Assembly (NCBI GenBank): GCA_017311315.1 | Contig: CM029644.1 | Span: 26,989,606-27,053,605 of the forward strand | DNA: 64,000 nt | DNA from: Dendrocalamus latiflorus | Taxonomy: Eukaryota; Streptophyta; Magnoliopsida; Poales; Poaceae | Direction of reading: 5' to 3' | Shown: in pieces, positions 25,443-36,800 of the stretch | How positions within the stretch are numbered: position 1 is the first letter of the stretch | Layout: each line of letters opens with the position of its first letter | Program-made: the position numbers and the translations under genes | The notes under the pieces: generated by a model | What the model saw: the letters and a program-made list of their open reading frames with translations, nothing else | Told to the model about the DNA's origin: nothing | Databases searched by the model: none

Positions 25443-26330
25443 CTAAACGACAGTGCCACAGTTTCGAAGAAGTCTCATCATTATTTGTTTTTTACGCTTA
25501 GCATCGCACATAATCTTTCTGGAAATGCCCTGGCTGCTTGCAGAAAAGACATTCCCCCCTTTAGATGCTCCGGCGAGAGCAACATGAGGCATAGGTGCAT
25601 TGTGCACTTTTAGGCCCCGACTTGTCTGAATTGGGGAGAATTGCAGCTTTTTATTTGAAGTCCTCTTGGAACTTCCTTTTGTTAGAGTCACCAACATGAA
25701 GAGCAAAAATCCTTCTTTTCTGTTCTTATTCTCTCTTCCTCCTGGACACACATGGCGATCAAATCGCTCATGCTTCATTTTTCTTTCTGAGCATTGTAAT
25801 TAATCTTAAAAGCCTTGTACTCAGAAGGAAGAGAGGTCATAATAAAATGGACAAGGAAACCATCAGATATTGCCATGTCCATACCCTTGAGTTTTTTTTG
25901 CCATATCGGTCATCATCATGATATGCTTTCTTATGCTATCGGACTCATCATATTTAGTGGTTAAGAGCCTCTGAATCAAAGTACTGGCATAAACTTTAGT
26001 GGAGCCTTAAAATTTCTCCTTAATTAAAACCAAGTACTCCTTAGCATTTTCGGAATCGGGGATTGCTCCCCTAATCCCGACTGAAATAGAGGTCTTCATA
26101 ATCATTAGTAATAAGCGGTTAGACCGATCCCATTTTTCAGCATAAGCCTCACAATGTTCTTTTTCTCATCATAATTCTCCTCGCCTTCGGTGGGAGGAAT
26201 GGGAACGGCTACCCTTAAGGTATAGTCAAGGTCCAAAACGTCAAGAACAATATGAATTTGTTCTTTCCACGTGGGAAAATTGCTCCTCGTGAGCTACTTA
26301 ATGTTATCAATTGTGGTGGCAACGTTTGAT
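25443..26330 (-). pseudogene. Copia gag (UBN2-type) region, broken
   Basis: Conceptual minus-strand translation shows a Copia gag with GAIPDSENAKEYLVLIKEKF followed directly by a stop codon. A frameshifted continuation reads KVYASTLIQRLLTTKYDESD. The frame 25443-25778 carries the downstream basic and nucleocapsid-like part without an intact CCHC knuckle. Confidence 0.65.
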
Positions 26331-27797
26331 GCATTAAGTACTGAATTTCAAAATACAGGGCAAAAATCATAAATATATATTGCATGTAATTAACCCTACG
26401 TTGGTCTGATTAATAACATGCAAACTACAGTTCTAATTCATATCACCGTTGGGCAGAAATGAAAAAGAACTTAATAATTTTATATGGCGACACATGATTA
26501 CAAACAACGTTGGTCAGAATGTAATCATATGCATACATAATGCCAAAAACATAAAAATCTCCAATTAAAATATCTCGTTGGTTCAATTTTAATTAGAGAC
26601 AAAACATAATAATATGGCGACATATGATTATAAACAACGTTGGTCAGAATATAACCATATGTTTACATAATGCCAAAATTAATCATAAAATCTCAAAAAT
26701 TAAAATATCCCGTTGGTTCAATTTTAATCCGAGATTATACATAATAATATGGTAAAGGTACATCATAATTTGGGCCACTGAAAATAATTAAAACAGTGCA
26801 TAAAGGATGACTTAAAACATAAGAAAAAGTGCTGAAAATAAAAGGATGCAATCACTGTTGCAGTCAGCCCAAAATACTGCAGATGGCCTGAAAATTACGC
26901 GCAAGGGCTCAACTCCACTCGCGGGCGCGCGGTGGCCCAAAACTCACGCGCGCAGGCCCACAAAAATTTCCGCACGCGAGGAAAAATCCCGCACGGGCCA
27001 AAAAACGCGCAGTCGGCCCAAAATTCAGTCGCGCAGCCCAAAAGCCATTCGGCCCGCAAAAAATAGCGCGGCCTAAAATGTCCACACGCGTAAAGATCGC
27101 GTCGGCGGCCCAACATTGCGCACGCGGCCCAGATAATGCCCGAAAACCGCACGAGCCGTCGGATCCATCGGACGGTCCAGATTGCGCGCAGCAGAGACAA
27201 AATGGGGCAAAACCCTAACCCTAAATCACTTTCTCCTCTTCATCCGAAAATTGCGGCGCGCATGGGGAGGGCGGCGTCCGTGCGGCTGCGGCGGGCGCGC
27301 GACGGCGGCAAGCGCGCGGCACCCGCGACGCAACGGAGCGGCGCGGCAGCCCCGAAACGGCATCATCGGCAGCGGCCTGAGCGGCGCGGCAACGCCCGGC
27401 GCGGCGGCGGCGTCGCGTGGGCGACGGCGCGCCCATCAGGAGGCGGAGCGGCGGCTCCCGCGCAGCGTGGCGACAGCAGGGCGGCGGCGCCCGGAGCGGA
27501 CTACACCGGCGACGGCCATGGCAACATCGGTGGCGGGCTCGAAAGCCGTAAGTCCGATCTGAGATTTCTTTGTTCTTTTTTTTTGATTGTTTGTTTGCCG
27601 ATCTAAGAAACATCAGGATGGTTGGGCTTGGGGTTGAATCTCTGGGAGTTCATTAGGGTTTTGCCTAAAAAATAATAATAGATCCCCTCCTTCTAAATGC
27701 TTACCCGAGCCTTAACCATTAGATCCAAAAAAAAAAATTTTAATCAACAAATCCGAGTTCGGTTAAGGTAGAATAGGGTTCATGATGACCTAAAGTT
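26331..27797 (-). other. Long GC-rich 5' leader of the Copia element
   Basis: About 1.47 kb lies between the primer-binding site and gag. The part 26880-27130 repeats CGGCCCAAAA / GCGCG words. The part 27240-27560 is very GC-rich and open in several frames, a result of composition. It might include captured host DNA, but nothing is recognisable. Confidence 0.4.
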
Positions 27798-27809
27798 GCT
27801 CTGATACCA
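27798..27809 (-). promoter_or_regulatory. Primer-binding site, initiator tRNA-Met
   Basis: On the minus strand the word TGGTATCAGAGC lies two bases inside the 5' LTR. This is the usual plant Copia priming site. Confidence 0.92.
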
Positions 27810-27811
27810 AA

Positions 27812-28252
27812 TATAAGAACTAATACTAAGTCTAAACATGAATCATTAGGCATGACTTTAGATCAAAGCATGAACACCTAGAAACAACATTAGAGCGGAA
27901 GCATCAATACATACCCGAAACCGGAGAGGCCATGAGAGTGAAGTAGAGGTGCGGTCAGTGAAGGAGAAGCTGAGGTGGTCGGCCGGCGGCAGTGAGGTCG
28001 TCGGAGCCGTGGACGGGGTCGGAGGTGGTACGGCCTTCGTTCACCATAGCGCTCCATTATAGATCGGGTTTTGTGTGGGATTTTGTGGCCTTAGAACAAC
28101 CACCGAAAGAACATGCCGAATCCCCTTTATATCTGGCGCTATAGTGACCGGGACCGAAACCAAGATGGGTTAGTGGCGCTTCCGATCATGGCGCGAGTGG
28201 TGGAGTTGCCTCCCTGAAATCTCGGGGTTAGTTAGCCGAGATCAACCCAACA
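27812..28252 (-). repeat. 5' LTR of the Copia element
   Basis: 441 bp. I found no difference from the left LTR on direct reading. It is followed by the target duplication ATCCT (28253-28257). Confidence 0.95.
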
Positions 28253-28690
28253 ATCCTTGCAGGATCACTGGTCGACAATCTGCAGCCTGACACCTAGTCC
28301 AAAGAGAAGGGGTGTTGATACCCTGATAGTCCTCATCTTATGGATGACCTGGAAGGAAAGGAATTCGCTTCGGCACGACCAGGTGATATTCAACGTTGAA
28401 CACTTTCTCGAGCGCGTCCAATAGGAATTCAGTCTTTGGTCATCGGCTGCAAAGTCTAGGTGGAACGACCTCAGTTGTCAGGTCGTCTCCAGGACAGCTC
28501 CCTCCGGCGCTGTGTAGCCTAGTTTAGTCGATCTTTCTTTTCTTTCTCTCTTTCAATCGTGCTATCGTTTGTACTCTTATACCGTTTGACTATCCCTTAA
28601 TTTTCTTTTTATGTTTGTTCTTCTTCTTGCTTAATGAATGAAACACAATCCTTCTGTGTTTTCTAGAAAAGAATATTCAATCGACAGGAC
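28253..28690 (+). pseudogene. LINE fragment, right part and 3' tail
   Basis: This resumes the LINE cut by the Copia element at the duplicated ATCCT. Translation shows a broken C-terminal region and then a T-rich 3' end with CTTAATGAATGAAAC-type sequence, common near the tails of plant LINEs. Stops are frequent. The end near 28690 is approximate. Confidence 0.6.
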
Positions 28691-28719
28691 CGCTAGAGTT
28701 CGGTACCAGACTGCCTGAG

Positions 28720-29490
28720 CTTACTAGTGCATAAACAATCCAGGTTGGGCAATTTTGCATGGCTTGTCTTCGTCAACTTGGGGATTTATGGCATCAGCAT
28801 CAGCATAAGTAAGGCAGCATGTTCTCTGCAGCTCATGCGGCATAGTACTCTGACCATATTTTCTGTGCTCAGTGCTCGACATTTGTGTTTCTGCCTTGGC
28901 CGGCCAAAGGGTCATGATTGATTGTCAAACAAACATAGAGTAACAGTACATTGATACAGGACTGGTAGGTTAGTTCATCTCAAACAGTAGCAGTGCCAAC
29001 ATTTCAGTGTACGTGTTGCTCTTTATCAGCAAAACTCCGTCGCTTTGTTTCGGAATCTGCAGTTGAGAGACTGGCCCCAGAATGGAGGAATCGCAACCGC
29101 TTAACTGAGTTGAAGATGCGCTAGCTGCTTTTTTTTCTCTGAGAACAGCACGCAGGAGAACGTCATGTCTATGCATCAAAAGAAGGCGAAATAAACAGTT
29201 TACAATGTAGTAATTGTTGGAAGGTTTATCTTTTTTGCCAATCTGTCCTGTGCATACAATGACACTGCTGTATGTATGCAGTAGCAGGCAGTGCCATTTT
29301 GCCGTAGTCATCGTCAGAACTGAGACCATGTGGACTTCAAAGAAAAATGTGCATACGTGGTCTCCCATCTTAATGCTTATCTGCAGGGAGCTCTCATATT
29401 CACATGCTTCTGGTTCAGATCTATGGCGTCGCCCTCCCAAAATTTTTCCAAACTTTCTCTAGAAACAAGCCCCTTGTGCCAAGTGTAGGC
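28720..29490. repeat. Old, degenerate copy of the transporter-unit flank
   Basis: Collinear but weak similarity to 20045-20730 and its block 2 counterpart. Anchors include GATGGAGGAATC (20283) versus AATGGAGGAATC (29081), AGCAATGCCAAC versus AGCAGTGCCAAC, and TCTAGAAACAAG versus TCTAGAAACAAG (29458). Divergence is far higher than between blocks 1 and 2, so it predates that duplication. Confidence 0.55.
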
Positions 29491-29553
29491 ATGGACCATA
29501 TATGAATGCTATTTCGGGGCATCTTTCTGCACCCTGGTATGAGAACTGGTGTA

Positions 29554-29654
29554 CTTCAGTGGTGCAACACTGCCAATATATGTCCCAAGCAAATATGAAT
29601 ACATCTCTGTTCAATCTAAGATCTCACTGAATTTGACAAATTTAAATATGTGAT
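29554..29654. repeat. 101-bp flank duplicated at 33412-33512 (left copy)
   Basis: It starts CTTCAGT and ends with GTGAT, immediately left of the Gypsy LTR. It matches 33412-33512 with one mismatch. Part of it (about 29590-29640) resembles the 3' end and stop region of the transporter gene (ATACATCTCTGTT then TCACTGAATTTG), so it may be a relic of an older transporter tail. Confidence 0.85.
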
Positions 29655-29896
29655 TGTAGTAGGGGTGGCCCCACCAAAGCCTATCTGGCCTGTTAAGGAA
29701 TTGTAAGGCCCAGTACGACATGTGTAATGACATGTATACCCTTATGGAGGATACGTGACTATAAGGGCAAGATTGTAATTGTACTTTGTGCAAATATATG
29801 TACACGCCTTGGACATGGAGGGGGAGCAAGCATTGTTCATCCATCTCAACCACTCCACTATTCTCCTACTTCACTGTTTGGTCAGTAACCACAACA
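29655..29896 (+). repeat. Gypsy LTR, left copy
   Basis: 242 bp, starting TGTAGTAGG and ending CCACAACA, preceded by the 5-bp word GTGAT (29650-29654). The primer-binding region just downstream reads TTGGCGTCATCCGTGGGGAC. It differs from the right copy at roughly 7% of sites by eye. Confidence 0.88.
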
Positions 29897-29948
29897 GTTG
29901 GCGTCATCCGTGGGGACGACGGAGAGCAAGCCATAGAATTTGAGAGGT

Positions 29949-31430
29949 GATGGCATCAAAGAAAGCTTCGTTGACGATGAGGAAGAAGCGGAGCACGATG
30001 GCAGCACTCGCAAACACCAGGGCCTCGGTCGGTGGGCCGCCTGCATCGACATCAGGAACTGGCACTGAAGGCGATGCTAGTGTCGCGAACGTTGATGTCG
30101 ACATTCGAAACAGTGGCTGACCTTACTGATGGCACGACGGCTGGCCTCGTCAGCGGCACTCAGATCAGCAGGAGCAGTGATGCCGATGCTCGCGCTGGCG
30201 TGCTCAACGACCTGACGTCCAGCGCGGGGGCGACAGGCGGTCCCGATGGCCGCGCCGGTCTTGTTGCAGACCTTGGGGCCCGTCGCATCGGCTCGCCAAA
30301 CAACTCGGGTGAGCAAGCCATAGTCGCCAGCAACCCGCACCACCGTTCAGGCCGGTGCAGCCACTTCAACGGTGGAAAACGCCTTGCTGGCAACCCTCGA
30401 TACGTTGCAGCGCGAGCTGGTAGATCTCTGAGGTGCCGTGCGGGAAATGCAAGAGGCGCGGAGCCAGCAAACCCTGCTGGCAGCGGTGGCGGAAGCTACA
30501 CCTGATAGGGTGGACAGCCGCGACACCCCTCACGTAGATCCGCAGTCCCCCCTCTCTGCCAGCTTACAGCAGTCGGCATAGCCAGAGGACTTTAAGTTCC
30601 CCACCATTGAGCCGTACAAGGGCGACACGGGCCCTAGAGACTTTGTTCGCGTGTATGAGACGGCTATCGAGGCCACCGACGGAGACGACTCCACCAAGGC
30701 GGAGGGTCTGCTGCTCGCGCTACAAGGAGTAGCGCTCTCCTGGTTCTTTACCATAGAGCCAAACTCCATCTACGCGTGGGATTAGATCCGAGACCGCCTG
30801 TACAACAATTTTCAGGGAAACTACGTTGAACGCGTCGACGCATACCAACTTTTTGCCATCAAGCAAAAGCCATCGGAAAAGCTCCGAAAGTACTTCAAAC
30901 ATTTTGCCAAGGTTCGCTGCTAAGTCAAGGACGTCAACGAGATCACGATCATCAACACAGCGATTCAAGGCCTCCGCCCAGGGCCACTGGCTGAATATAA
31001 TACGCGCAAGCCGATCAAGACGGTGGCCAAGCTCTTCGACAAGATGGAGGAGTATGCGAGGGTAGAAGAAGATGCACTGTGGCGTAGAGGAGACGTCTTC
31101 GATGCCAAGCAGGTGGATGACTCACTAAAGGACCCCTCCCAGACCAAGCAATACTCCTCGAAGGACACCTCCAAGCGCAAACAAGACCCATCGAATGGCA
31201 AATCCAATCACAAGCAGTGCAAATCCCAGAAGGCCCGGTACGCCTTTGACATCGAAGGCGGCTCCGACGACAGTGCCCCCGCGGGCCGAGGACGGGGTCG
31301 CAAAGGTTGCAGACGCGGGCAAGGCCAAGGCCACGACGATGGAACGCATGGTGAAGCGGAGCGCCAACAGCACATGCGCTTGGAGGTGGACATGCCCCAC
31401 CATTGCGGCACTTCACCAAAGCGTAGCTAG
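29949..31430 (+). pseudogene. Gypsy gag, broken
   Basis: The start at 29949 (MASKKASLTMRKKRSTMAAL) reads to a stop after about 55 residues. Further on, the retrotransposon gag domain is recognisable: DFVRVYETAIEATDG, LLALQGVALSWFFTIEP, and SEKLRKYFKHFAKVRC, where stop codons follow. The frame 31023-31430 carries the basic C-terminal part without an intact zinc knuckle. Confidence 0.75.
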
Positions 31431-31720
31431 GGATCAAGCCATCGAAGCGGGGACACCAGGGGTGGCCCATGTGCAGCAGCCTCAAGGAGGCCTTTTGCGA
31501 ATACAGGCCCCGGAGGGAGGCCAACGCCGCGTCATCAACATCATATTTGGGGGCTCCTCGCTAGAATTTTCATCTGTGCAGTAGCAAAAAAGCCTACGCT
31601 CGCTAGCTACATCACATGGCGGTGTATCCCGCCCAGACGCCGCCGGCGTGGGTGTAGCACGACATCACTTTCACCGCCACCGATGCAGACGGAGTCAACT
31701 TTCGTCACTAGGATCCCCTG

Positions 31721-32179
31721 GTGATCCAGGCTGCCATTGCAGGCTGCGACGTCAAGTGCATCCTGGTCGACGGGGGCAGTTCCGCCAACATTTTATTTGC
31801 GGCAGCTTTTGACCAGATGGGAATTCCCCGGAGCAGATTAGGTCCCTCGGGAATCCCACTCCAGGGCTTTGGAGGTCAACCGTTGAAAGCCCTAGGCCAG
31901 ATACAATTGCAAGTATCTTTTGGGCAAGGCTACAATGTTAGAAGCGAGGACGTCACCTTCGACGTTGTCGATCTTCCATACCCGTACAACGCCATCTTGG
32001 GACACCCTACCCTCAATGCCTTTAGATCGGTCCTGCACCATAGCTTCCTCTACATGAAGCTTCCGAGACCGCACGACATCGTCACCGTGTTCGAGGACCA
32101 AGACCTCGCCCACCAAATAGAGCTTGGCACCCGAAGCCCCATCGAAAGGTGCATGCGCTCACCGACACCCACAGAGTAG
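31721..32179 (+). pseudogene. Gypsy aspartic protease domain
   Basis: The open frame of 152 codons contains the retropepsin motif CILVDGGSSANILF, with the catalytic Asp in DGG, and the later hydrophobic YNAILGHPTLN segment. It ends in a stop before the reverse transcriptase, so the polyprotein is split. Confidence 0.82.
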
Positions 32180-32547
32180 GTACGCATTCCGCATCAGGGT
32201 GGACACCCAAGCTCAGGCCAGATGGCGAAGTCAAGAAAGTCCCCTTGCTTAACGCCGACCAACAAGTGTCCGTCGGCGAGGGCCTTTCTCCAGAGGTCAA
32301 GCAGGATCTACTCCGAGTGCTTCGGGACAACGCGGACATCTTCACGTGATCGCCAACTGACATAAAGGGGGTAGACCGTGCCATTATTGAACACACCCTC
32401 GCGGTCCGCCCTGATGCTAAGTCGGTCAAGCAGAGGCTCCGACGCATGTCCCTCGAGCGCCAGCAGGCAGCAAAAGCAGAGGTAGCAAAGCTGCTCCAGT
32501 CGGGGGTCATCCGCAAAGTTCAGTAATCGGACTAGCTAGCTAATTCA

Positions 32548-33120
32548 GTGTTGGTGAAGAAGGCCAATGGCGCGTGGCACATGTGCATCGACTTCACCGC
32601 CCTCAATAAGGCATGTCCAAAAGACAACTACCCGCTGCCTCGCATAGATCAGCTGGTGGACGTCACGACGGGATGCGAGCTCATGAGCTTTCTGGACGCA
32701 TATTCCAGCTATCACCAGATCCATATGGCCAAGGACGACGAAGTCAAGACGAGTTTCATAACGCCGGTAGGGACATACTGCTTCGTCAGAATGCCCTTCG
32801 GCCTCAAAAATGTAGGCGTCACTTTTACGCGCCTCATCGCCCTCGCACTTGCCTCCCAGCTCGGAAGGAATGTCGAAGCCTACGTTGATGACGTGGTCGT
32901 CAAAACTAGACAACTTGCCTCCCACGGTCAAGACCTTCAGGAGACCTTCGACAACCTCCGGCGAGCGGGCATCAAGCTCAACTCGGACAAATGCATCTTC
33001 GGCATGCAAGCTGGAAAGCTTCTGGGCTTCCTAGTGTCCAGGCGAGGAATCCAGGCGAACTCCAACAAAGTCGACACAATCCTGTCCACGGAGCCACCCA
33101 AGACGACAAGGGAGGTCTAG
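32548..33120 (+). pseudogene. Gypsy reverse transcriptase
   Basis: The 190-codon frame includes WHMCIDFTALNKACPKDNYP, FLDAYSSYHQI, RMPFGLKNVG and the catalytic YVDDVVVK box, all in correct order. A stop after TTREV interrupts the connection. The next frame, 33136-33420, carries the thumb and the start of RNase H. Confidence 0.88.
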
Positions 33121-33411
33121 AGGCTCACCGGTCGCATGGTCGCGTTGAGCCACTTCCTATCCAGGGCGTCCGAGCGAGGACTCCCATTTTTCAAAACCCT
33201 TCGCGGCTGTGATGTGTTCCATTGGGATGACGACTTTGTTAAGGCTTTCGACAAACTCATGAAGCACCTTGCAATCCTTCCCACTTTGGTCGCCCCAGCA
33301 CCAAAGGCTCCGCTGCTGCTGTACCTCGCCGCTACAGCAACAACAGTCAGCACAATCCTCGTCCTGGAGGAGGGCTCCCTGCAGCGAACTGTGTACTTCG
33401 TCTCCGAAACT

Positions 33412-33512
33412 CTTCAGTAGTGCAACACTGCCAATATATGTCCCAAGCAAATATGAATACATCTCTGTTCAATCTAAGATCTCACTGAATTTGACAAATT
33501 TAAATATGTGAT
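33412..33512. repeat. 101-bp flank duplicate (right copy) at the Gypsy break
   Basis: Same sequence as 29554-29654 with one mismatch. The word CTTCAGT is shared by the end of the Gypsy coding sequence and the start of this flank, so the join has 6-7 bp of microhomology. Confidence 0.85.
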
Positions 33513-33753
33513 TGTAGTAGAGGTGACCCCCACCAAAGCCCATCTGGTCTGTTAGGGAATTATAAGGCCCAGTACGACATGTGTAATGACATGTATACCC
33601 TTATGGAGGACACGTGACTATAAGGGCAAGATTGTAATTGTACTTCGTGCAAATATACGTACACACCCTGGACATGGAGGGGGCAAGCATTGTTCATCCA
33701 TCTCAACCACTTTACTAGTCTCCTACTTCACTGTTTGGTTAGTAGCCACAACA
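33513..33753 (+). repeat. Gypsy LTR, right copy
   Basis: 241 bp, starting TGTAGTAG and ending CCACAACA. It is bounded by GTGAT at 33508-33512 and 33754-33758, a perfect 5-bp target duplication. In block 1 the same target is empty (11736-11740). Confidence 0.88.
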
Positions 33754-33840
33754 GTGATGAATGGTGATCACATATTTTCCCAGTTCGATATATAATTTAA
33801 TGTAATGTAAATGCTATACATCTCCGTTGAATCTGAAATT

Positions 33841-36800
33841 TCACTGTATTTGGCGGCCTTTGGTCTCTAGAGGGAAGATGGCACATGCCACTACTCCAAG
33901 GAAGAGTAGCAGGTCCATCACAAACACCGCTTCTTTCTGACGGCAGCTCTCTAGCAAGCCAACAGTCACAAGAGGCGAAATTATGCTGCCAATCCGGCCA
34001 AGGGAAGAGGTAATTCCAACTCCGGTGTTCCGAGATGATGCAGGGTAGATCTGCACAGAAGTGATATGAAAGATTGTTCATTATACATTCTAACTTGCGC
34101 CCTTCGTGTCTTGCAATATGTCGTGCAAATCACACAGGACAAAACAGATATGCTTCATGTAAACTGTTGGCTTCAACATATGAACGCTCATGATTTTGTC
34201 AACTATGTGCCACAGCCACATACATCATATAAAGAGCATCTAAATATGTATTCGGAAAGTTTACTGATTGTGTGATGCCTATCTATTGCCATGAAGTGAA
34301 TTATCCACATCTTGAAAATGAAATTTAAGGCACAGCAGAAGGTCAATGTACTCCATTATGCTTTTGGCACACATATACTACAGTAATCTTATGTGACATG
34401 ATTATAACTTATGAGCAGTGCTTCTATATTTTCCTTTTTTACAAGAGTAATACTAATCTCAAAACAAATGAAAAAATAAGTAACATTTATTTACCATTAA
34501 GTATACTTTAAAAATTATGCAAATCATCATTGAGGGAAATATAGAAGCACTTTCCATACTTATCTTAAAGTTGATTTTGTTCTTTGATTGATAGTTTCTT
34601 ATTATTCTCAAAAAAATAATTTCTTATTCCAATCATCGTACTGCAACATATATGATAGCCTCTAAATCATGTGATGTGCTCCTGCCAGATATTAGTATTC
34701 AGAACTTAAGGATGGAAACTGATTATTCACCGGTAACTGCAGAAGTAAATGTAGCAGCATGTAAAATGGTGTGATAGCCTTGCAGATGCTTGGTACTGAC
34801 CTCAGGGGTATAAACATACAGAACAGCGAAGCTCCCCATGATGCACATCCGGGCACAGAATAGAAGGATAGTTACTAAACCTTCTCCCAAATGTACAGCA
34901 AGTGGTGCGAGGAAAACACCGCACATAAAAATCATGCCTCCCATTGATGCTTTCCGACCTACCCTGTCAATCAGTAGAGCCGCCAAAAGCAGACCGGGAA
35001 ACTCTGTCATCAAGTAAAGCAATTTTTTTAAGCAAGTTCAGTGCTTTTGAACAGACAAATGTTCTTAGAGAGAATCAATAATCCTACGATGTATTTTCTG
35101 TGGAAGTCACGGAATAAAAGCATTCTTCAAAAAGAGAAAGGAAAACATCAGCATTATGTAAGCTTTTTTAGTGCAACAAGCTAATCGTGTGGATGTCTAT
35201 GTATGTGTGAGACTATGTGGAGGTTATCCCATGTGTGTGACAAATATTTGACTTTGCTTGCACTTAATTGTTGAAGTTTGAGTTTCATTTTATGTCATTT
35301 ACTCTTTGATTTTCGCTGTCAAGTGGGAGTGGTCTGATTGACTTGCAGAGGCAGTCTGACCACTGCGCATGCGGTCTAACAGGCCATGTAACGGTGGTCT
35401 GACCAGCGGTCCAGTGTGACCGGCTGTGGGCAATTGTCCAACTGGAAATACGGTGTGACCGATTTTTAGTGGGAGGTATATTTATTCCAGAGAGGTGCTT
35501 GTCAAGTTGCGAGGAGTTTTTGAGAGCGATGCGATCGGCTATGTAATGATGATCTGACCGGAGAACTTTGGGCGGGCTGATCGACATAGGTGCTACGGTC
35601 AGGCTGGGCCTTTGTTACTGGGAGGAGTTTGTTTGATTCGTGGTAGACCGATCGACCATTCGTTGGTAGTCTGACTGGCCAGTGATGAGTTGAGAGAGTT
35701 GAGTTGATTTCGGTTGTGTTAGTCATGATGGGAGTCCATGCAAGTGTTAGTTATTGCGGGAGTCCATGCAATGTGTTAATCATAGCGAGAGTCCATACAT
35801 TATGGGAATCATGACATGAGTGTCAAGTAGAGGAGGTGCTCTGAGGTCATAGAGAGTCGCATAAGTCTGGGTGAAATATTATCTCAAACGGAGAAGCATG
35901 GGAGAAAGACAAAGTTCGTGATGAGACAAGTGTATATTTGTAGTGTACCATTGGACTAGTAACATCCTCTTTGTAATCGCTCATCAAGAGCAAGTTGTAA
36001 TCCTATGATAGCAACAAAGATAGTCCTCTTTCTTCTCAATTCTTCTGTGAGGCTTAGATTTTCTTATAATTCGTAAGATCGATGATTTGATTGTCGCCAG
36101 TATTGCTAATACCTGAGGGAAGATTTTAAGAAGTCATTAACCCCTTTAATTCACCATACCCGATCCTACAATATGCAATGTTTCACCTTTACTAAATGAT
36201 GCTACATTATATACGCTACATGTGAACAGTATTATGTGAATTACTGATTTTTTTTCTAACAATCAGGTTTCTTAAGGCTTAAACACCAAGTCCTAACTCT
36301 GAATGGATAAGCAGGAATTATGAGGATTAACACATTTTTTGAATGTCTGCTACCATTTTCTTTTCTCCCTCATAATCCTTCAATACTTCCTCTCATGGTT
36401 AGAATACTTTCCAAAAAAATAAGAAATATTTGTAAGTACAAGAAATAAGAAATATTTGTAAGTACCATTCTTCCATGCAAATAAGCAGTTTAATCTAGAC
36501 TCTGATCATGTCGTTTACTCAAACTTGGTGAATCAACAGCAGAAACTATAAAAACCAATCAAACCTGTAAAAACATCATTAATACACTCATACCTGCCAA
36601 ACTAGTCACCAGCACATCTCTGTAAAGATTGGCATCCTTTGGTCGCATCAAACGTGTCCCTACTGATGCACAACTCTTCTCACCATTGCTTAGTTCAGAG
36701 GTTAGCAATGTTACCCCATAGTAAGCAAAATAATTTGCAAGATAGACAAACCAAAGAAGAAAGCTTGATTTTACGAGGTCATGTGACCAAAGTGCTTGAA

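Larger units (their letters stand above)
22176..28252 (-). mobile_element. Complete Ty1/Copia LTR retrotransposon (6.08 kb), internally defective
   Basis: Two 441-bp LTRs, 22176-22616 and 27812-28252, appear identical by eye. The minus-strand LTR starts TGTTGGG. The target duplication ATCCT lies at 22171-22175 and 28253-28257. A primer-binding site complementary to initiator tRNA-Met (27798-27809) and a polypurine tract (about 22617-22627) are in place. The order gag, integrase, reverse transcriptase, RNase H marks it as Copia. Several stops and frameshifts interrupt the polyprotein. It sits inside a LINE. Confidence 0.95.
29897..33411 (+). mobile_element. Truncated Ty3/Gypsy element, internal region
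   Basis: The order gag, protease, reverse transcriptase, start of RNase H identifies Gypsy. The coding sequence ends abruptly inside RNase H at TVYFVSETLQ, where it joins a second copy of the element's own left flank. Integrase and the 3' internal part are absent. Many internal stops show it is dead. Confidence 0.9.

Noticed and set aside
27136..27613. Candidate small genes in the GC-rich leader
   Set aside because: Frames overlap on both strands with low-complexity Arg/Ala/Gly composition and lie inside the Copia leader.
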